From Pseudolysinimonas_A sp947085045 (GTDB taxonomy: Bacteria > Actinomycetota > Actinomycetes > Actinomycetales > Microbacteriaceae), in the NCBI GenBank assembly GCA_947085045.1, contig CAMTUU010000005.1, positions 62,001 through 126,000 on the forward strand: a DNA stretch of 64,000 nucleotides. The letters are read 5' to 3'. Made by a program: the position numbers and the translations under genes. The notes below the pieces were generated by a model. The model had not been told where the DNA came from, made no database searches, and worked only from the letters and a program-made list of their open reading frames with translations. This document shows, piece by piece, positions 8,537 through 16,893 of this stretch (the first letter of the stretch is position 1; each line of letters starts with the position of its first letter).

Positions 8537-10189
8537 TCACATCCGTTCGGGGGCGCTGACGCCGAGCAGGTCGAGTCCGTTGCGCAGCACCTGGCCGGTG
8601 GCGTCGTTGAGCCACAGCCGGGTGCGGTGCAGGTCGGTGACGTCCTCGTCGCCGACCGGGCTCACCCGGCAGGCGTCGTACCACCGGTGGTAGGAACCGG
8701 CAAGGTCTTCGAGGTAGCGCGCGATGCGGTGCGGCTCGCGCAGCTCCGCCGCCTGGCGCACGACGCGCGGGAAGTCGGCGAGCGCCGCGAGCAGGATGCT
8801 CTCCGTCTCGTGAGTGAGCAGGCTCGCGTCGAAGGCATCCCGGGTGACCCCGGACTCGCGGGCGTTGCGCCCGACGGCACCGGTGCGGGCGTGCGCGTAC
8901 TGCACGTAGAAGACGGGGTTCTCGTTGGTGCGCTTGGTGAGCACCCCCAGGTCGATGTCGACCGACGAATCGACCGAGCTGCGCACGAGGGCGTACCGCG
9001 CGGCGTCGACGCCGACGGCATCCACGAGGTCCTCCATCGTGACGACCGTGCCGGCGCGCTTGCTCATGCGCACCGCCTCGCCGTCGCGCACGAGGTTCAC
9101 CAGCTGACCGATGAGGATCTCGAGGTTGACGTAGGGCTCGTCGCCGAACGCCGCGGTCATCGCCATCAGACGCCCGATGTAGCCATGATGGTCGGCGCCG
9201 AGCAGGATGAGGTTGCGTTCGAAGCCGCGCTCGCGCTTGTTGAGGTAGTAGGCGAGGTCGCCCGAGATGTACGCGGCCTCGCCGTTGCTGCGGATGATCA
9301 CGCGATCGCGGTCGTCGCCGAAGTCGGAGGTGCGCATCCAGGTGGCGCCGTCGGCCTCGTAGATGTGGCCGAGCTCGCGCAGCCGCGCCACGGCGTGCTC
9401 GACGGCTCCCGACTCGTGCAGGTCGTTCTCGTGGAAGTAGACGTCGAAGTCGACGCCGAAGTCGTGGAGGCTCGCCCTGATGTCCCCGAACATCAGCTCG
9501 ACGCCGACGCTGCGGAAGACCTCCTGCGCATCCTCCGGCCGAAGCGCCGACAGGTCGCCGTCGTAGGCGGCCTCGACCCGGGCGGCGATGTCCAGGATGT
9601 AGTCGCCGCCGTAGCCGTCCTCGGGAGCGGGCTGCCCGAGGTGGGCGGCGAGAAGGCTGCGCGCGAACCGGTCGATTTGCGCGCCGTGGTCGTTGAAGTA
9701 GTACTCGCGGGTCACCTCGGCACCCTGCGCCGCGAAGAGCCGCGCGAGGCTGTCGCCGACCGCCGCCCACCGGGTGCCGCCGAGGTGGATCGGGCCCGTC
9801 GGGTTCGCCGAGACGAACTCGAGGTTGATGCGCACACCGGGATAGAGGTCGCCGCGGCCATACGCCGTTCCGGCTTCGATGATCGACTGCGCGAGCGCAC
9901 CGGCCGCCGCCGCGTCGAGCTTGATGTTGAGGAATCCGGGGCCCGCGACATCGACCGCCGCAACGCCGTCGGACGCGGCGAGCTGCGCGGCGAGTTCGGT
10001 CGCGAACGCGCGCGAGTCGAGACCGAGGCGCTTGCCGAGCTTCATCGCGACGTTCGAGGCCCAGTCGCCGTGGTCGCGGTTGCGCGGGCGCTCGAGGGTG
10101 ACGTCGTCGGCCGAGATCTCGCCCGCCCGCGCCCCCGCCACCGAGCGCGTCAGCTCCAGAAGTGTGGCGGAAAGTTCGGCGGGGGTCAC
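8537..10189 (-). CDS. argS: Arginyl-tRNA synthetase
   Basis: Class I synthetase that charges tRNA-Arg. The 550-residue protein starts at GTG 10189, where the protein similarity begins (PAELSATLLELT); the open frame extends further upstream but is out of register with any homologous segment. A TACGAT -10 box ends 8 nt before the GTG, suggesting a leaderless start. The HIGH motif appears as HLGG (135-138), the KMSKS equivalent as RMSKR (about 373-377), and the C-terminal anticodon-binding DALR domain is present. It heads the argS-DUF2993-lysA-hom-thrC-thrB-rho-prfA block. A tRNA-Arg gene lies 1.5 kb away on the other strand. Confidence 0.97.
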   Translation of the reverse strand: MTPAELSATLLELTRSVAGARAGEISADDVTLERPRNRDHGDWASNVAMKLGKRLGLDSRAFATELAAQLAASDGVAAVDVAGPGFLNIKLDAAAAGALAQSIIEAGTAYGRGDLYPGVRINLEFVSANPTGPIHLGGTRWAAVGDSLARLFAAQGAEVTREYYFNDHGAQIDRFARSLLAAHLGQPAPEDGYGGDYILDIAARVEAAYDGDLSALRPEDAQEVFRSVGVELMFGDIRASLHDFGVDFDVYFHENDLHESGAVEHAVARLRELGHIYEADGATWMRTSDFGDDRDRVIIRSNGEAAYISGDLAYYLNKRERGFERNLILLGADHHGYIGRLMAMTAAFGDEPYVNLEILIGQLVNLVRDGEAVRMSKRAGTVVTMEDLVDAVGVDAARYALVRSSVDSSVDIDLGVLTKRTNENPVFYVQYAHARTGAVGRNARESGVTRDAFDASLLTHETESILLAALADFPRVVRQAAELREPHRIARYLEDLAGSYHRWYDACRVSPVGDEDVTDLHRTRLWLNDATGQVLRNGLDLLGVSAPERM

Positions 10190-10222
10190 AACGCTCGATC
10201 GTAGCCGGGTGATGATGGGGTC

Positions 10223-10822
10223 ATGCCCGTCATCACTTCGCCCTTCGTCCGCCGCTGCGCCGCCGGGCTCCTCGCCGTCTCGGTCGCCCTCGCGCTCAGC
10301 TCGTGCGTCGACGCGGGGGCCGGGCCCGCCCTGCCCGCCGAGTCGGAGAGCCCGGCACCGTCGGGGACCACCGCGCCGACGACCGCGCCGACCGCGGCGG
10401 GCGAACCGATCACGATGTCGTGCATCGAGCTGATCGATCCCAACGCGGTCTACGCGTTCGACCCGAACTTCGCCTCGCTCGACGAGTGGACCCCGCCCGC
10501 CGGGTCGTCGGCGGCCGAGGCTCTCGCGGCCGGCGGCATCGCCTGCGAACTGGTGCGGGAGACGGGCGCGGTGACGATCGACGTCTTCGCCGCGCGACTC
10601 GGCGGGGACTCGCTCGACCAGAAGAAGTCCGACGCTGCCGACCAGGGTGAGGCGACCTCGGCCTACGGCGATGAGGCGTACTTCGCGCTCGACGGTGACG
10701 TCGGCACGGCCACCGTCTTCCAGGGCGAGTACTGGCTGGTCATGTCGTCGGTCGCGTTCGCCTCGCCCGAGGACCCGGCCGGGCTCATCGACTCCGCACT
10801 CTCCGCCCTGGCGGCGCTGTAG
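10223..10822 (+). CDS. Putative lipoprotein of unknown function
   Basis: A 199-residue protein with a type II signal peptide: basic start, hydrophobic LLAVSVALAL and lipobox LSSC with the lipidated cysteine at about 28. A Ser/Thr/Pro/Ala-rich linker follows, then a domain of about 140 residues that I do not recognise, with two further cysteines (about 66 and 109). A GATGAT -10 box ends 6 nt before the ATG, so the mRNA is probably leaderless. It is divergent from argS. It resembles in build the lipoprotein at 25655 (short lipobox, linker, small Cys-containing domain) but I cannot show homology. Confidence 0.75.
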   Translation: MPVITSPFVRRCAAGLLAVSVALALSSCVDAGAGPALPAESESPAPSGTTAPTTAPTAAGEPITMSCIELIDPNAVYAFDPNFASLDEWTPPAGSSAAEALAAGGIACELVRETGAVTIDVFAARLGGDSLDQKKSDAADQGEATSAYGDEAYFALDGDVGTATVFQGEYWLVMSSVAFASPEDPAGLIDSALSALAAL

Positions 10823-10850
10823 GCCCGGTCGCGCGGGAGCGGCAGGCCGG

Positions 10851-11660
10851 TCAGCCGAGCGCCACGAGGTCGGCCGGGGCATCCGGCGGGATGTCGTCGC
10901 CCGACGCCCGCACGTCGATGCTCAGCAACTCGACGTCGGCGAGCGTGTTGGTGAGGAACGCCGTGTCGGCGGAGTCACGGCCGGTCGCGATGCGCACCAA
11001 GCCGGAGCGGGGGGCCAGCCGGGTGGCGTCCACCACGACCCAGCGCCCCTCGACGCAGGCTTCGACGACGGCATGGAAGTCTCGCGGCTGGAGTTCGGGC
11101 GCGTACACCGAGACCAGACGGGCGGGAACGTCGAGCGCCCGCAGGAAGGCGGCGGTCACGTTCGCGAAATCGCGGCAGACCCCCGCCCCGGTGTCGAGGG
11201 TCTCCACGGCCCCGCCAGTCGGCGTCGTAGCCCAGCCGTCGTAGCGCAGATGCGAGAAGACCCAGTCCTCGACCGCTTCCAGCAGCCCGCGGCCCTCGAG
11301 CCCGGGGAACAGCTCGCGGGCCCGCTCGGTGAGCGTGTCGGACTGCACGTACCGGCTCGGTCGCAGATAGGTGATGAGGTCGCGCTCGTCGACCGGGAGC
11401 GCAGCGGCGCGACCGAGCACGGTCGCCGCGTAGTCGATGCTCAAGATGCCGGGGCCGGTCTCGAAGAGGTGCAACCGAGTGCCGTGCGGATCGGTCGTCT
11501 CGCGCACCTGGATCGGCTCCTCGTCGAGTCGCAGGTGAAGGGTCTCGGCGGTCGTCGGAACGCCTTCGGCGACGGCGACGGCGAGCACGAACGACGTCGG
11601 ATCGTCGACCCGCACGACGAGGCTCGAGCCGACGTCGCGACGCGAGGGGCCCGAGGTCAT
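10851..11660 (-). CDS. Transglutaminase-like family protein
   Basis: A 269-residue protein with an N-terminal beta-rich domain (about 1-110) typical of the bacterial transglutaminase family, then the cysteine-protease-like core. The catalytic triad is visible: Cys in GAGVCRDFA, His in RDFHAVVEA and Asp in VVVDATRLA. Family members cleave or cross-link peptides, but many have no known substrate. No signal peptide or membrane segment is seen, so it is likely cytoplasmic. The ATG at 11660 lies 6 nt downstream of a TAGGTT -10 box, which sits back-to-back with the tRNA-Arg promoter region. Confidence 0.88.
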   Translation of the reverse strand: MTSGPSRRDVGSSLVVRVDDPTSFVLAVAVAEGVPTTAETLHLRLDEEPIQVRETTDPHGTRLHLFETGPGILSIDYAATVLGRAAALPVDERDLITYLRPSRYVQSDTLTERARELFPGLEGRGLLEAVEDWVFSHLRYDGWATTPTGGAVETLDTGAGVCRDFANVTAAFLRALDVPARLVSVYAPELQPRDFHAVVEACVEGRWVVVDATRLAPRSGLVRIATGRDSADTAFLTNTLADVELLSIDVRASGDDIPPDAPADLVALG

Positions 11661-11666
11661 GCTGCT

Positions 11667-11672
11667 AACCTA
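11667..11672 (-). promoter_or_regulatory. -10 box (TAGGTT) of the transglutaminase-like gene, in the shared upstream region of tRNA-Arg
   Basis: TAGGTT on the minus strand ends 6 nt before the ATG at 11660, the geometry for a transcript that begins at the start codon. The same bases lie 12 nt upstream of the tRNA gene on the other strand, so the two divergent promoters must overlap. Confidence 0.5.
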
Positions 11673-11684
11673 AGGGCGCTACAT

Positions 11685-11760
11685 GCCTTCGTAGCTCAGT
11701 GGATAGAGCGCTTCCCTCCGGAGGAAGAGGTCGCACGTTCGAATCGTGTCGAGGGCACCA
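11685..11760 (+). tRNA. tRNA-Arg (anticodon CCG), CCA encoded
   Basis: A complete cloverleaf can be folded: acceptor GCCTTCG/CGAGGGC (one G-T pair), D arm GCTC/GAGC, anticodon stem CTTCC/GGAAG with loop CTCCGGA giving anticodon CCG, T stem GCACG/CGTGT with loop TTCGAAT, discriminator A and an encoded CCA at 11758-11760. It reads arginine codon CGG, which is common in this GC-rich genome. The last A of CCA is also the first base of the glycerate kinase start codon, so the two genes overlap by one base. Confidence 0.97.
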
Positions 11761-12785
11761 TGAGAGTGGTCATCGCGCCGGACTCGTTCAAGGGCTCGAT
11801 CGCCGCCCGCGACGCGGCCCGTGCGATCGCGACGGGCTGGCGCTCGGTTCGCCCCGCGGACGAGATCCTCGAACTCCCGCAGGCCGACGGCGGTGAGGGG
11901 ACCATCGACGCGTTCGCCGCGGCGTTCGCGGATGCCGTCTCCCACCCGGTGCCGCGGGCGACCGGCCCCGACGGAGGGCAGGTCGACGCCAGCTGGCTCC
12001 TTCTGGCCGACGGCACGGCGGTGCTCGAGCTGGCGCAGTCCTCCGGCATCGCCCTGATGCGTCCGCTGAACGCGCTCACCGCGACGACGCGGGGCCTCGG
12101 CGAGGTGATCGCCGACGCCCTCGCGCACGGGGCGCGCACCCTCGTGATCGGCCTCGGCGGTTCGGCGTCGACCGACGGCGGGGCCGGAGCTCTCGCCGCC
12201 CTCGATGGCCGCGCCCCGCCCCCCGGTGGCGTGACGCTGCTCACGGACGTCACCGCGCCGCTGCTGGGCCCGCACGGTGCGGCGGCGGTCTTCGCCCCGC
12301 AGAAGGGCGCCGGCCCCGCCGACGTCGAGGCGCTCGAACAGCGGATGCGGGCCTGGGCCGCGCGGTTCCCCATGACCGACCCGCACACCCCGGGTGCCGG
12401 AGCGGCTGGCGGCACGGCGTTCGGCTTCCTCGCCGCCTGGGGCGCGCGGATCGTGCCCGGCGCCGCGGCGATCGCCGACCTGACGGGACTCGCCCGGGCG
12501 CTGGCGACCGCGGACGTGCTGATCACCGGGGAGGGTCGATTCGACGACACGTCGCTCACCGGGAAAGTCGTCGGCCACGCCCTGCGCGCGGCCGAGGCCG
12601 CGACCGTGGACCGGGTGATCGCGATCGCGGGCCAGGTCGCGATCGCCATGCCGTCCCTCGCGGGGGCGACCACGGCATCCCTCTCGCTCTCGGACGTGGC
12701 CGGCTCGACGGCGGCCGCCCTCGCCGACCCGGCCGGCTGGCTGGGGCGCGCGGGCGCGATCGCGGCGGCTCAGTTCGAGGCGTGA
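11760..12785 (+). CDS. glxK: Glycerate kinase (glycerate kinase 1 / GlxK family)
   Basis: Phosphorylates glycerate with ATP to 2- or 3-phosphoglycerate, feeding lower glycolysis. The 341-residue protein begins with the canonical MRVVIAPDSFKGS and carries QADGGEGT (41-48), GLGGSASTDGGAG (about 130-142) and GEGRFDDTSLTGK near residue 265, all typical of family PF02595. The ATG is fixed by this conserved start and begins with the final A of the tRNA-Arg CCA. The only ribosome-site candidate is GAGGG within the 3' acceptor strand of the tRNA (11751-11755), so processing the tRNA would remove both. The 3' end overlaps the convergent regulator gene by 16 bp. Confidence 0.93.
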   Translation: MRVVIAPDSFKGSIAARDAARAIATGWRSVRPADEILELPQADGGEGTIDAFAAAFADAVSHPVPRATGPDGGQVDASWLLLADGTAVLELAQSSGIALMRPLNALTATTRGLGEVIADALAHGARTLVIGLGGSASTDGGAGALAALDGRAPPPGGVTLLTDVTAPLLGPHGAAAVFAPQKGAGPADVEALEQRMRAWAARFPMTDPHTPGAGAAGGTAFGFLAAWGARIVPGAAAIADLTGLARALATADVLITGEGRFDDTSLTGKVVGHALRAAEAATVDRVIAIAGQVAIAMPSLAGATTASLSLSDVAGSTAAALADPAGWLGRAGAIAAAQFEA

Positions 12786-14242
12786 GACTCCAGGAACTCG
12801 TACAGTTCGCGGTCGTCGACGCCGGGGAAGGTGCCCGACGGCAAGGGCGAGAAGATGTGCGCGTGCACCTTGGCGCTCGACCAGGCCTTGCCCGACCAGT
12901 GCTGTGCGAGTTCTGCCGGCGGGCGGCGGCAGCACGACGCGTCCGGGCAGCGTGACTGCTCGCGGCGCTGCGTCTCGCGGCCGCGGAACCACTTCGCGTC
13001 GTCGAACGGCACACCGAGGGTGATCGAGAACTCGTCGTTGGCGGCGCTGGTGCCGATCTGGGTCGCCTCGAAGAACGTGCCGCTCGGGGTGTCGGTGTAC
13101 TGGTAGAACTCGGTCGTTCGGTTGGTGCGGTCGAACGCCCGCCGTGCGCTCCAGGAGCGGCAGACGATCTCGCCCTCGACGGAGCCCGTGACGTCCATCG
13201 GCAACGGGAGCCCGTCGTTCTCGTACGCCTTCGAGATCGCGCCGTCGCCGCCGACCCGCAGGAAGTGCACCCGCATGTCGAGGTGCCGGGTGGCGAGGTT
13301 GGTGAAGCGCAGGGCCGCGCTCTCGTGAGTGACGCCGAACGCGTCGCGGAAGTCCTCGACGGCGATGTCGCGGTCGGCTTTGGCCTGCTGCAGGAACTGC
13401 ACGGCCTGGGTGCGCGGCATGAGCGCCGCGGCCGCGAAGTAGTTGATCTCCAACCGTTGTTGCAGGAACTCGGCGTAGTCGTTCGGGGCCTCGTGGCCGA
13501 GGATGCGGTGCGCGATCGCCTGCAGCGCCATCGAGCGCAGTCCGTGACCGCCCGGGATGGAGGCCGGCGGCAGGTAGATGCGCCCGTTCTCGAGGTCGGT
13601 CACCGAGCGCGCCGAGTGTGGCAGGTCGGCGACGTAGACCAGTTCGAACCCGAGCCGCTGCGCGAGCACGGTCACCGAACGGTGGGTGAGGGCTCCGCTG
13701 ACGTGGCCGACGCCGCGGAGGGCGTCCTCGACCAGGTCGTCGATCTCGGCCATGTGGTTGTCGAGGCCGCGCATCCGGGTGCGCAGTTCGGTGTTGGCCC
13801 GCCGCGCCTCCTCGGGGGTGGCGATCGCCTCCCGGGAGCGACGGGAGAGTTCGCGGTGCAGTCCCACGAGCGCCCGCAGCGTCTCGTCGGGCATCCCCTT
13901 TCCCGCCCGCACGACCGGCAGCCCGAGTTGCGCGTAGACCGGACCGCCCTGGGCCCGCTCGAGTTCGATCTCGAGCCCCGCCCGCTCGGTGGGCGCCGAG
14001 TCGTCGAGCAGCTGGGAGAGCTGGATGCCGAGCCGCGTCGCGATCGCGCCGAGCAGGGAGAGCCGCGGCTCGCGCCGCCCGTTCTCCATCAGCGAGAGCT
14101 GGCTGCCGGCGACCCCGACGTCGGCCCCGAGCTGTTCGAGGGTGAGTCCGGCCTCGGTGCGGAAATGCCGCATCCTCTGTCCCAGCGTCGCCAAGTCCTT
14201 CATGAAATGAAGCATAGGGAAATATTCACGGTTCTTTCGCAC
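12770..14242 (-). CDS. RamB/ScfR-type XRE-family transcriptional regulator
   Basis: A 490-residue regulator: N-terminal helix-turn-helix (about 18-75, TEAGLTLEQLGADVGVAGSQ), a long helical linker, an IrrE-like region (DUF955) with the altered motif AIAHRILGHEA, and a C-terminal domain with Cys pairs (RCPDASCC). This layout matches RamB of Corynebacterium and the related PrpR regulator of mycobacteria, which control acetate or propionate metabolism and bind short-chain acyl-CoA. It is divergent from pckG, fitting control of gluconeogenesis. GTG 14242 has GGAG five bases upstream; the internal ATGs at 14212 and 14200 lack a ribosome site. The cysteines could bind metal, but this is inferred only. 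Confidence 0.85.
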   Translation of the reverse strand: MRKNREYFPMLHFMKDLATLGQRMRHFRTEAGLTLEQLGADVGVAGSQLSLMENGRREPRLSLLGAIATRLGIQLSQLLDDSAPTERAGLEIELERAQGGPVYAQLGLPVVRAGKGMPDETLRALVGLHRELSRRSREAIATPEEARRANTELRTRMRGLDNHMAEIDDLVEDALRGVGHVSGALTHRSVTVLAQRLGFELVYVADLPHSARSVTDLENGRIYLPPASIPGGHGLRSMALQAIAHRILGHEAPNDYAEFLQQRLEINYFAAAALMPRTQAVQFLQQAKADRDIAVEDFRDAFGVTHESAALRFTNLATRHLDMRVHFLRVGGDGAISKAYENDGLPLPMDVTGSVEGEIVCRSWSARRAFDRTNRTTEFYQYTDTPSGTFFEATQIGTSAANDEFSITLGVPFDDAKWFRGRETQRREQSRCPDASCCRRPPAELAQHWSGKAWSSAKVHAHIFSPLPSGTFPGVDDRELYEFLESHASN

Positions 14243-14278
14243 AGAATCTCCGCTCTCGCCCTCGATCTCGGCGCACAG

Positions 14279-14306
14279 TTGTCATAGAAGCCGGATATTG
14301 CAGAAT
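14279..14306 (+). promoter_or_regulatory. Sigma-70-type promoter of pckG
   Basis: TTGTCA (14279-14284) and CAGAAT (14301-14306) are separated by 16 bp, matching five and four of six consensus bases. A start near 14313 leaves a leader of about 20 nt with GAAGGAG before the GTG at 14333. It lies in the 90-bp space shared with the RamB-like regulator, a natural place for its operator. Confidence 0.6.
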
Positions 14307-14332
14307 CGACACCGACTCGCGAAGGAGCCCCC

Positions 14333-16210
14333 GTGACGATGACCGCCGCACCGCGACCGCTCGCTCTCCACGACGAAGGGCCGGTGCACACCCCCCTCGG
14401 GGCGCTGCCGCCGCTGGGCACCGATCCGCGCGTCATCGCCTGGGTCGAGCAGATGGCGCACCTCACGACGCCGGACACGGTCGTGTGGTGCGACGGCTCC
14501 CGCCGCGAGACCGACGAACTCATCCGGGGCATGGTCGAGCGCGGCACCCTCATCAAGCTCAACGCCGACCTGCGGCCCTACAGCTTCCTCGCCCGCAGCC
14601 ACCCGGACGACGTCGCACGGGTGGAGTCGCGCACCTTCATCTGCTCCGCCGCGGAGGCGGACGCCGGCCCCACCAACAACTGGTACGAGCCCGCCGACAT
14701 GCGCCGCACCCTGGACGGCCTCTTCGCCGGATCGATGCGCGGGCGCACGATGTACGTCGTCCCGTTCTCGATGGGACCGCTCGGCAGCCCGCTGTCGCGC
14801 ATCGGCGTCCAGGTCACCGACTCCCCCTACGTCGTGGTGAGCATGGGCCTCATGACCCGGATGGGTTCCGCGGCGCTGGAGCAGATCGGCCCCGACACCC
14901 GCTGGGTGCCCGCGGCGCACACCGTCGGCGCTCCTCTCGCCCCGGGCGAGGACGACGTCGCCTGGCCCTGCAACGACACCAAGTACATCTCGCACTTCCC
15001 CGAAACCCGGGAGATCTGGTCGTACGGCTCGCAGTACGGCGGCAACGCGCTGCTGGCGAAGAAGGCGTTCGCGCTGCGCATCGCCTCCGCGATGGCGCGC
15101 GACGAGGGCTGGCTCGCCGAGCACATGCTGCTGCTCAAGGTCACCAACCCGACGGGCCGCGTCTTCCACGTCGCGGCGGCCTTCCCGAGCGCCTGCGGCA
15201 AGACCAACTTCGCGATGCTGAAGCCGACCATCCCCGGCTGGGACGTCGAGACCATCGGCGACGACATCGCCTGGCTCGCCCCCGGACCCGACGGCAAGCT
15301 GCGGGCCATCAACCCCGAGGCCGGCTTCTTCGGCGTCGCCCCCGGCACCGGGATGTCGTCCAACCCCACCGCCGTCGAGACGCTCTGGGGCAACACGATC
15401 TTCACCAACGTCGCCCTCCGCCCCGACGGCGACGTGTGGTGGGAGGGACTCACCGACGCGGTGCCCGACTCCCTCACCGATTGGACGGGTCAGCCCTGGA
15501 CGCCGGCCACCGGTCGTCCCGCCGCTCACCCGAACTCCCGTTTCACCGTGTCCGCCGCCCAGTGCCCGACGATGTCGGATGACTGGGAGGACCCGCGGGG
15601 CGTCGTCATCGACGCGATCATCTTCGGCGGCCGGCGTGCCACCAACGTGCCACTGGTGGCGGAGGCACGCGGATGGGAACACGGCGTCTTCCTAGGCGCC
15701 ACGATCTCCTCCGAGCGCACGGCGGCCGCCGAGGGCACCGTCGGGGAGCTGCGACGCGACCCGTTCGCGATGCTCCCCTTCTGCGGCTACAACATGGCCG
15801 ATCACTGGCAGCACTGGCTCGACGTCGGCACGACGTTGCGGGCCACCGGTGGCGTGCCGCGCATCTTCCAGGTCAACTGGTTCCGCAAGGGCGAGGACGG
15901 TCGCTGGCTGTGGCCCGGATTCGGTGAGAACGGTCGCGTGCTGGCCTGGATCCTGGAACGCGTCGACGGCACGGCCCCGGCCGTCGAGAGCCCGCTCGGC
16001 TGGCTTCCGGCGCCCGGGGGGATCGACCACGCCGCCGCCGGGGTCACCGATGCCGACTGGGCCGAGCTGTTCTCGATCGACCCCGTCCCGCACCTCGCGG
16101 AAGCGGACGACGCGAGCGCGTTCTTCGACACCTTCGACGGCCGCGTGCCCGCCGCGGTGACGGCGCAGCTCGCGGAGCTGCGCACCCGGATGAAGGCCGC
16201 TCAGGCCTGA
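14333..16210 (+). CDS. pckG: Phosphoenolpyruvate carboxykinase (GTP)
   Basis: Converts oxaloacetate and GTP to PEP, CO2 and GDP, the entry step of gluconeogenesis. The 625 residues carry the full GTP-class signature: the hyper-reactive cysteine and P-loop in FPSACGKTN (284-292), the substrate arginine region in the N-terminal third, GGNALLAKK (237-245), and FCGYNMADHWQHW near residue 485 with FQVNWFRK close after it. The GTG start at 14333 has GAAGGAG 7 bp upstream. A strong terminator follows at 16227. Divergence from the RamB-like gene suggests control by acetate or acyl-CoA status. Confidence 0.98.
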   Translation: MTMTAAPRPLALHDEGPVHTPLGALPPLGTDPRVIAWVEQMAHLTTPDTVVWCDGSRRETDELIRGMVERGTLIKLNADLRPYSFLARSHPDDVARVESRTFICSAAEADAGPTNNWYEPADMRRTLDGLFAGSMRGRTMYVVPFSMGPLGSPLSRIGVQVTDSPYVVVSMGLMTRMGSAALEQIGPDTRWVPAAHTVGAPLAPGEDDVAWPCNDTKYISHFPETREIWSYGSQYGGNALLAKKAFALRIASAMARDEGWLAEHMLLLKVTNPTGRVFHVAAAFPSACGKTNFAMLKPTIPGWDVETIGDDIAWLAPGPDGKLRAINPEAGFFGVAPGTGMSSNPTAVETLWGNTIFTNVALRPDGDVWWEGLTDAVPDSLTDWTGQPWTPATGRPAAHPNSRFTVSAAQCPTMSDDWEDPRGVVIDAIIFGGRRATNVPLVAEARGWEHGVFLGATISSERTAAAEGTVGELRRDPFAMLPFCGYNMADHWQHWLDVGTTLRATGGVPRIFQVNWFRKGEDGRWLWPGFGENGRVLAWILERVDGTAPAVESPLGWLPAPGGIDHAAAGVTDADWAELFSIDPVPHLAEADDASAFFDTFDGRVPAAVTAQLAELRTRMKAAQA

Positions 16211-16226
16211 CCGCTCCGCCCGACCA

Positions 16227-16269
16227 GGACGGCGCACCGACCTCGCTGGCGGTGCGCCGTCCTCCTTTT
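16227..16269 (+). terminator. Rho-independent terminator after pckG
   Basis: A perfect 13-bp stem (16227-16239 with 16250-16262) closes a 10-nt loop and is followed by TCCTTTT. This is the clearest intrinsic terminator in the window and separates pckG from the sigma-factor gene. Confidence 0.9.
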
Positions 16270-16283
16270 CCGGCGTCCGCCCC

Positions 16284-16307
16284 AACCGTTTGCCTACGCT
16301 CGACGTC
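16284..16307 (+). promoter_or_regulatory. Candidate ECF-type promoter of the sigma-factor operon
   Basis: AACC (16284-16287) and CGTC (16304-16307) are 16 bp apart, the spacing and sequence class used by many ECF sigma factors for autoregulation. It lies 26 bp upstream of the sigma-gene start. The match is short, so it needs support from other copies. Confidence 0.4.
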
Positions 16308-16332
16308 TGAGTAGCTAGAGGGAGGTGTGCAC

Positions 16333-16893
16333 ATGGCGACCCAGGCCGCGTGGGAAGGCCTCGTGACCGAATTGGTCGCGCAGCGTGGCGACGCCCTGTT
16401 GCGCTACGCGACGCTGCTCTGCGGCAGCCGCGACGACGCCGCCGACCTCGTTCAGGATGCCCTCGTGCGCACGTTCGGTCGCCTGCGCAACGGGTTCGGC
16501 GTCGAGAGCGCCGAAGCCTACGTGCGCCGCGCCATCCTGAACGCCCACCTCGACGGCGGCCGCCGCCGCACACGCTGGCGCCGCATCGCGCCGCTCGAGT
16601 ACCGGCCCGACGAACAGCCCTCCCCCGCCCTCGCCGCCGAGGAGCGTCTCGACCTGCACGAGGAGCTGCGCAAGCTCACCGCGCGCGAACGGGCCTGCCT
16701 CGTGCTGCGCTACTACGACGACCTCAAGGTCGACGACATCGCCGAGACGCTCGGGATCAGCTCGGGCGCCGTCAAACGCTACCTGAGCGACGGGCTCGCC
16801 AAGATGGCGATCTCGCTCGCCGACGACGGCACCGTCGAAGACCGGCTGCTGCCCCGCCCCGCGTCCCGGAAGGGGGCCGCCCGTGCCCAGTGA
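16333..16893 (+). CDS. SigE-family ECF RNA polymerase sigma factor
   Basis: A 186-residue ECF sigma factor. Region 2 spans about 10-75 with the core-binding segment DAADLVQDALVRTFGRL, and region 4 spans about 115-165 with the recognition helix IAETLGISSGAVKRYLSDG. The pattern matches the Streptomyces SigE-type family (TIGR02983). The ATG at 16333 has GGAGG seven bases upstream; the upstream in-frame GTG at 16327 is too close to that site. It overlaps the next gene by 11 bp, the usual arrangement with a membrane regulator. A candidate autoregulatory promoter lies at 16284. Confidence 0.92.
   Translation: MATQAAWEGLVTELVAQRGDALLRYATLLCGSRDDAADLVQDALVRTFGRLRNGFGVESAEAYVRRAILNAHLDGGRRRTRWRRIAPLEYRPDEQPSPALAAEERLDLHEELRKLTARERACLVLRYYDDLKVDDIAETLGISSGAVKRYLSDGLAKMAISLADDGTVEDRLLPRPASRKGAARAQ

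Noticed and set aside
10190..10882. N-terminal extension of argS by some 230 codons
   Set aside because: The extension has no similarity, overlaps the divergent lipoprotein gene, and a promoter-like box sits just before GTG 10189.
10647..11759. Upstream extension of glycerate kinase through the tRNA and transglutaminase regions
   Set aside because: The conserved kinase N-terminus begins at 11760 and the upstream frame runs antisense to the transglutaminase-like gene.
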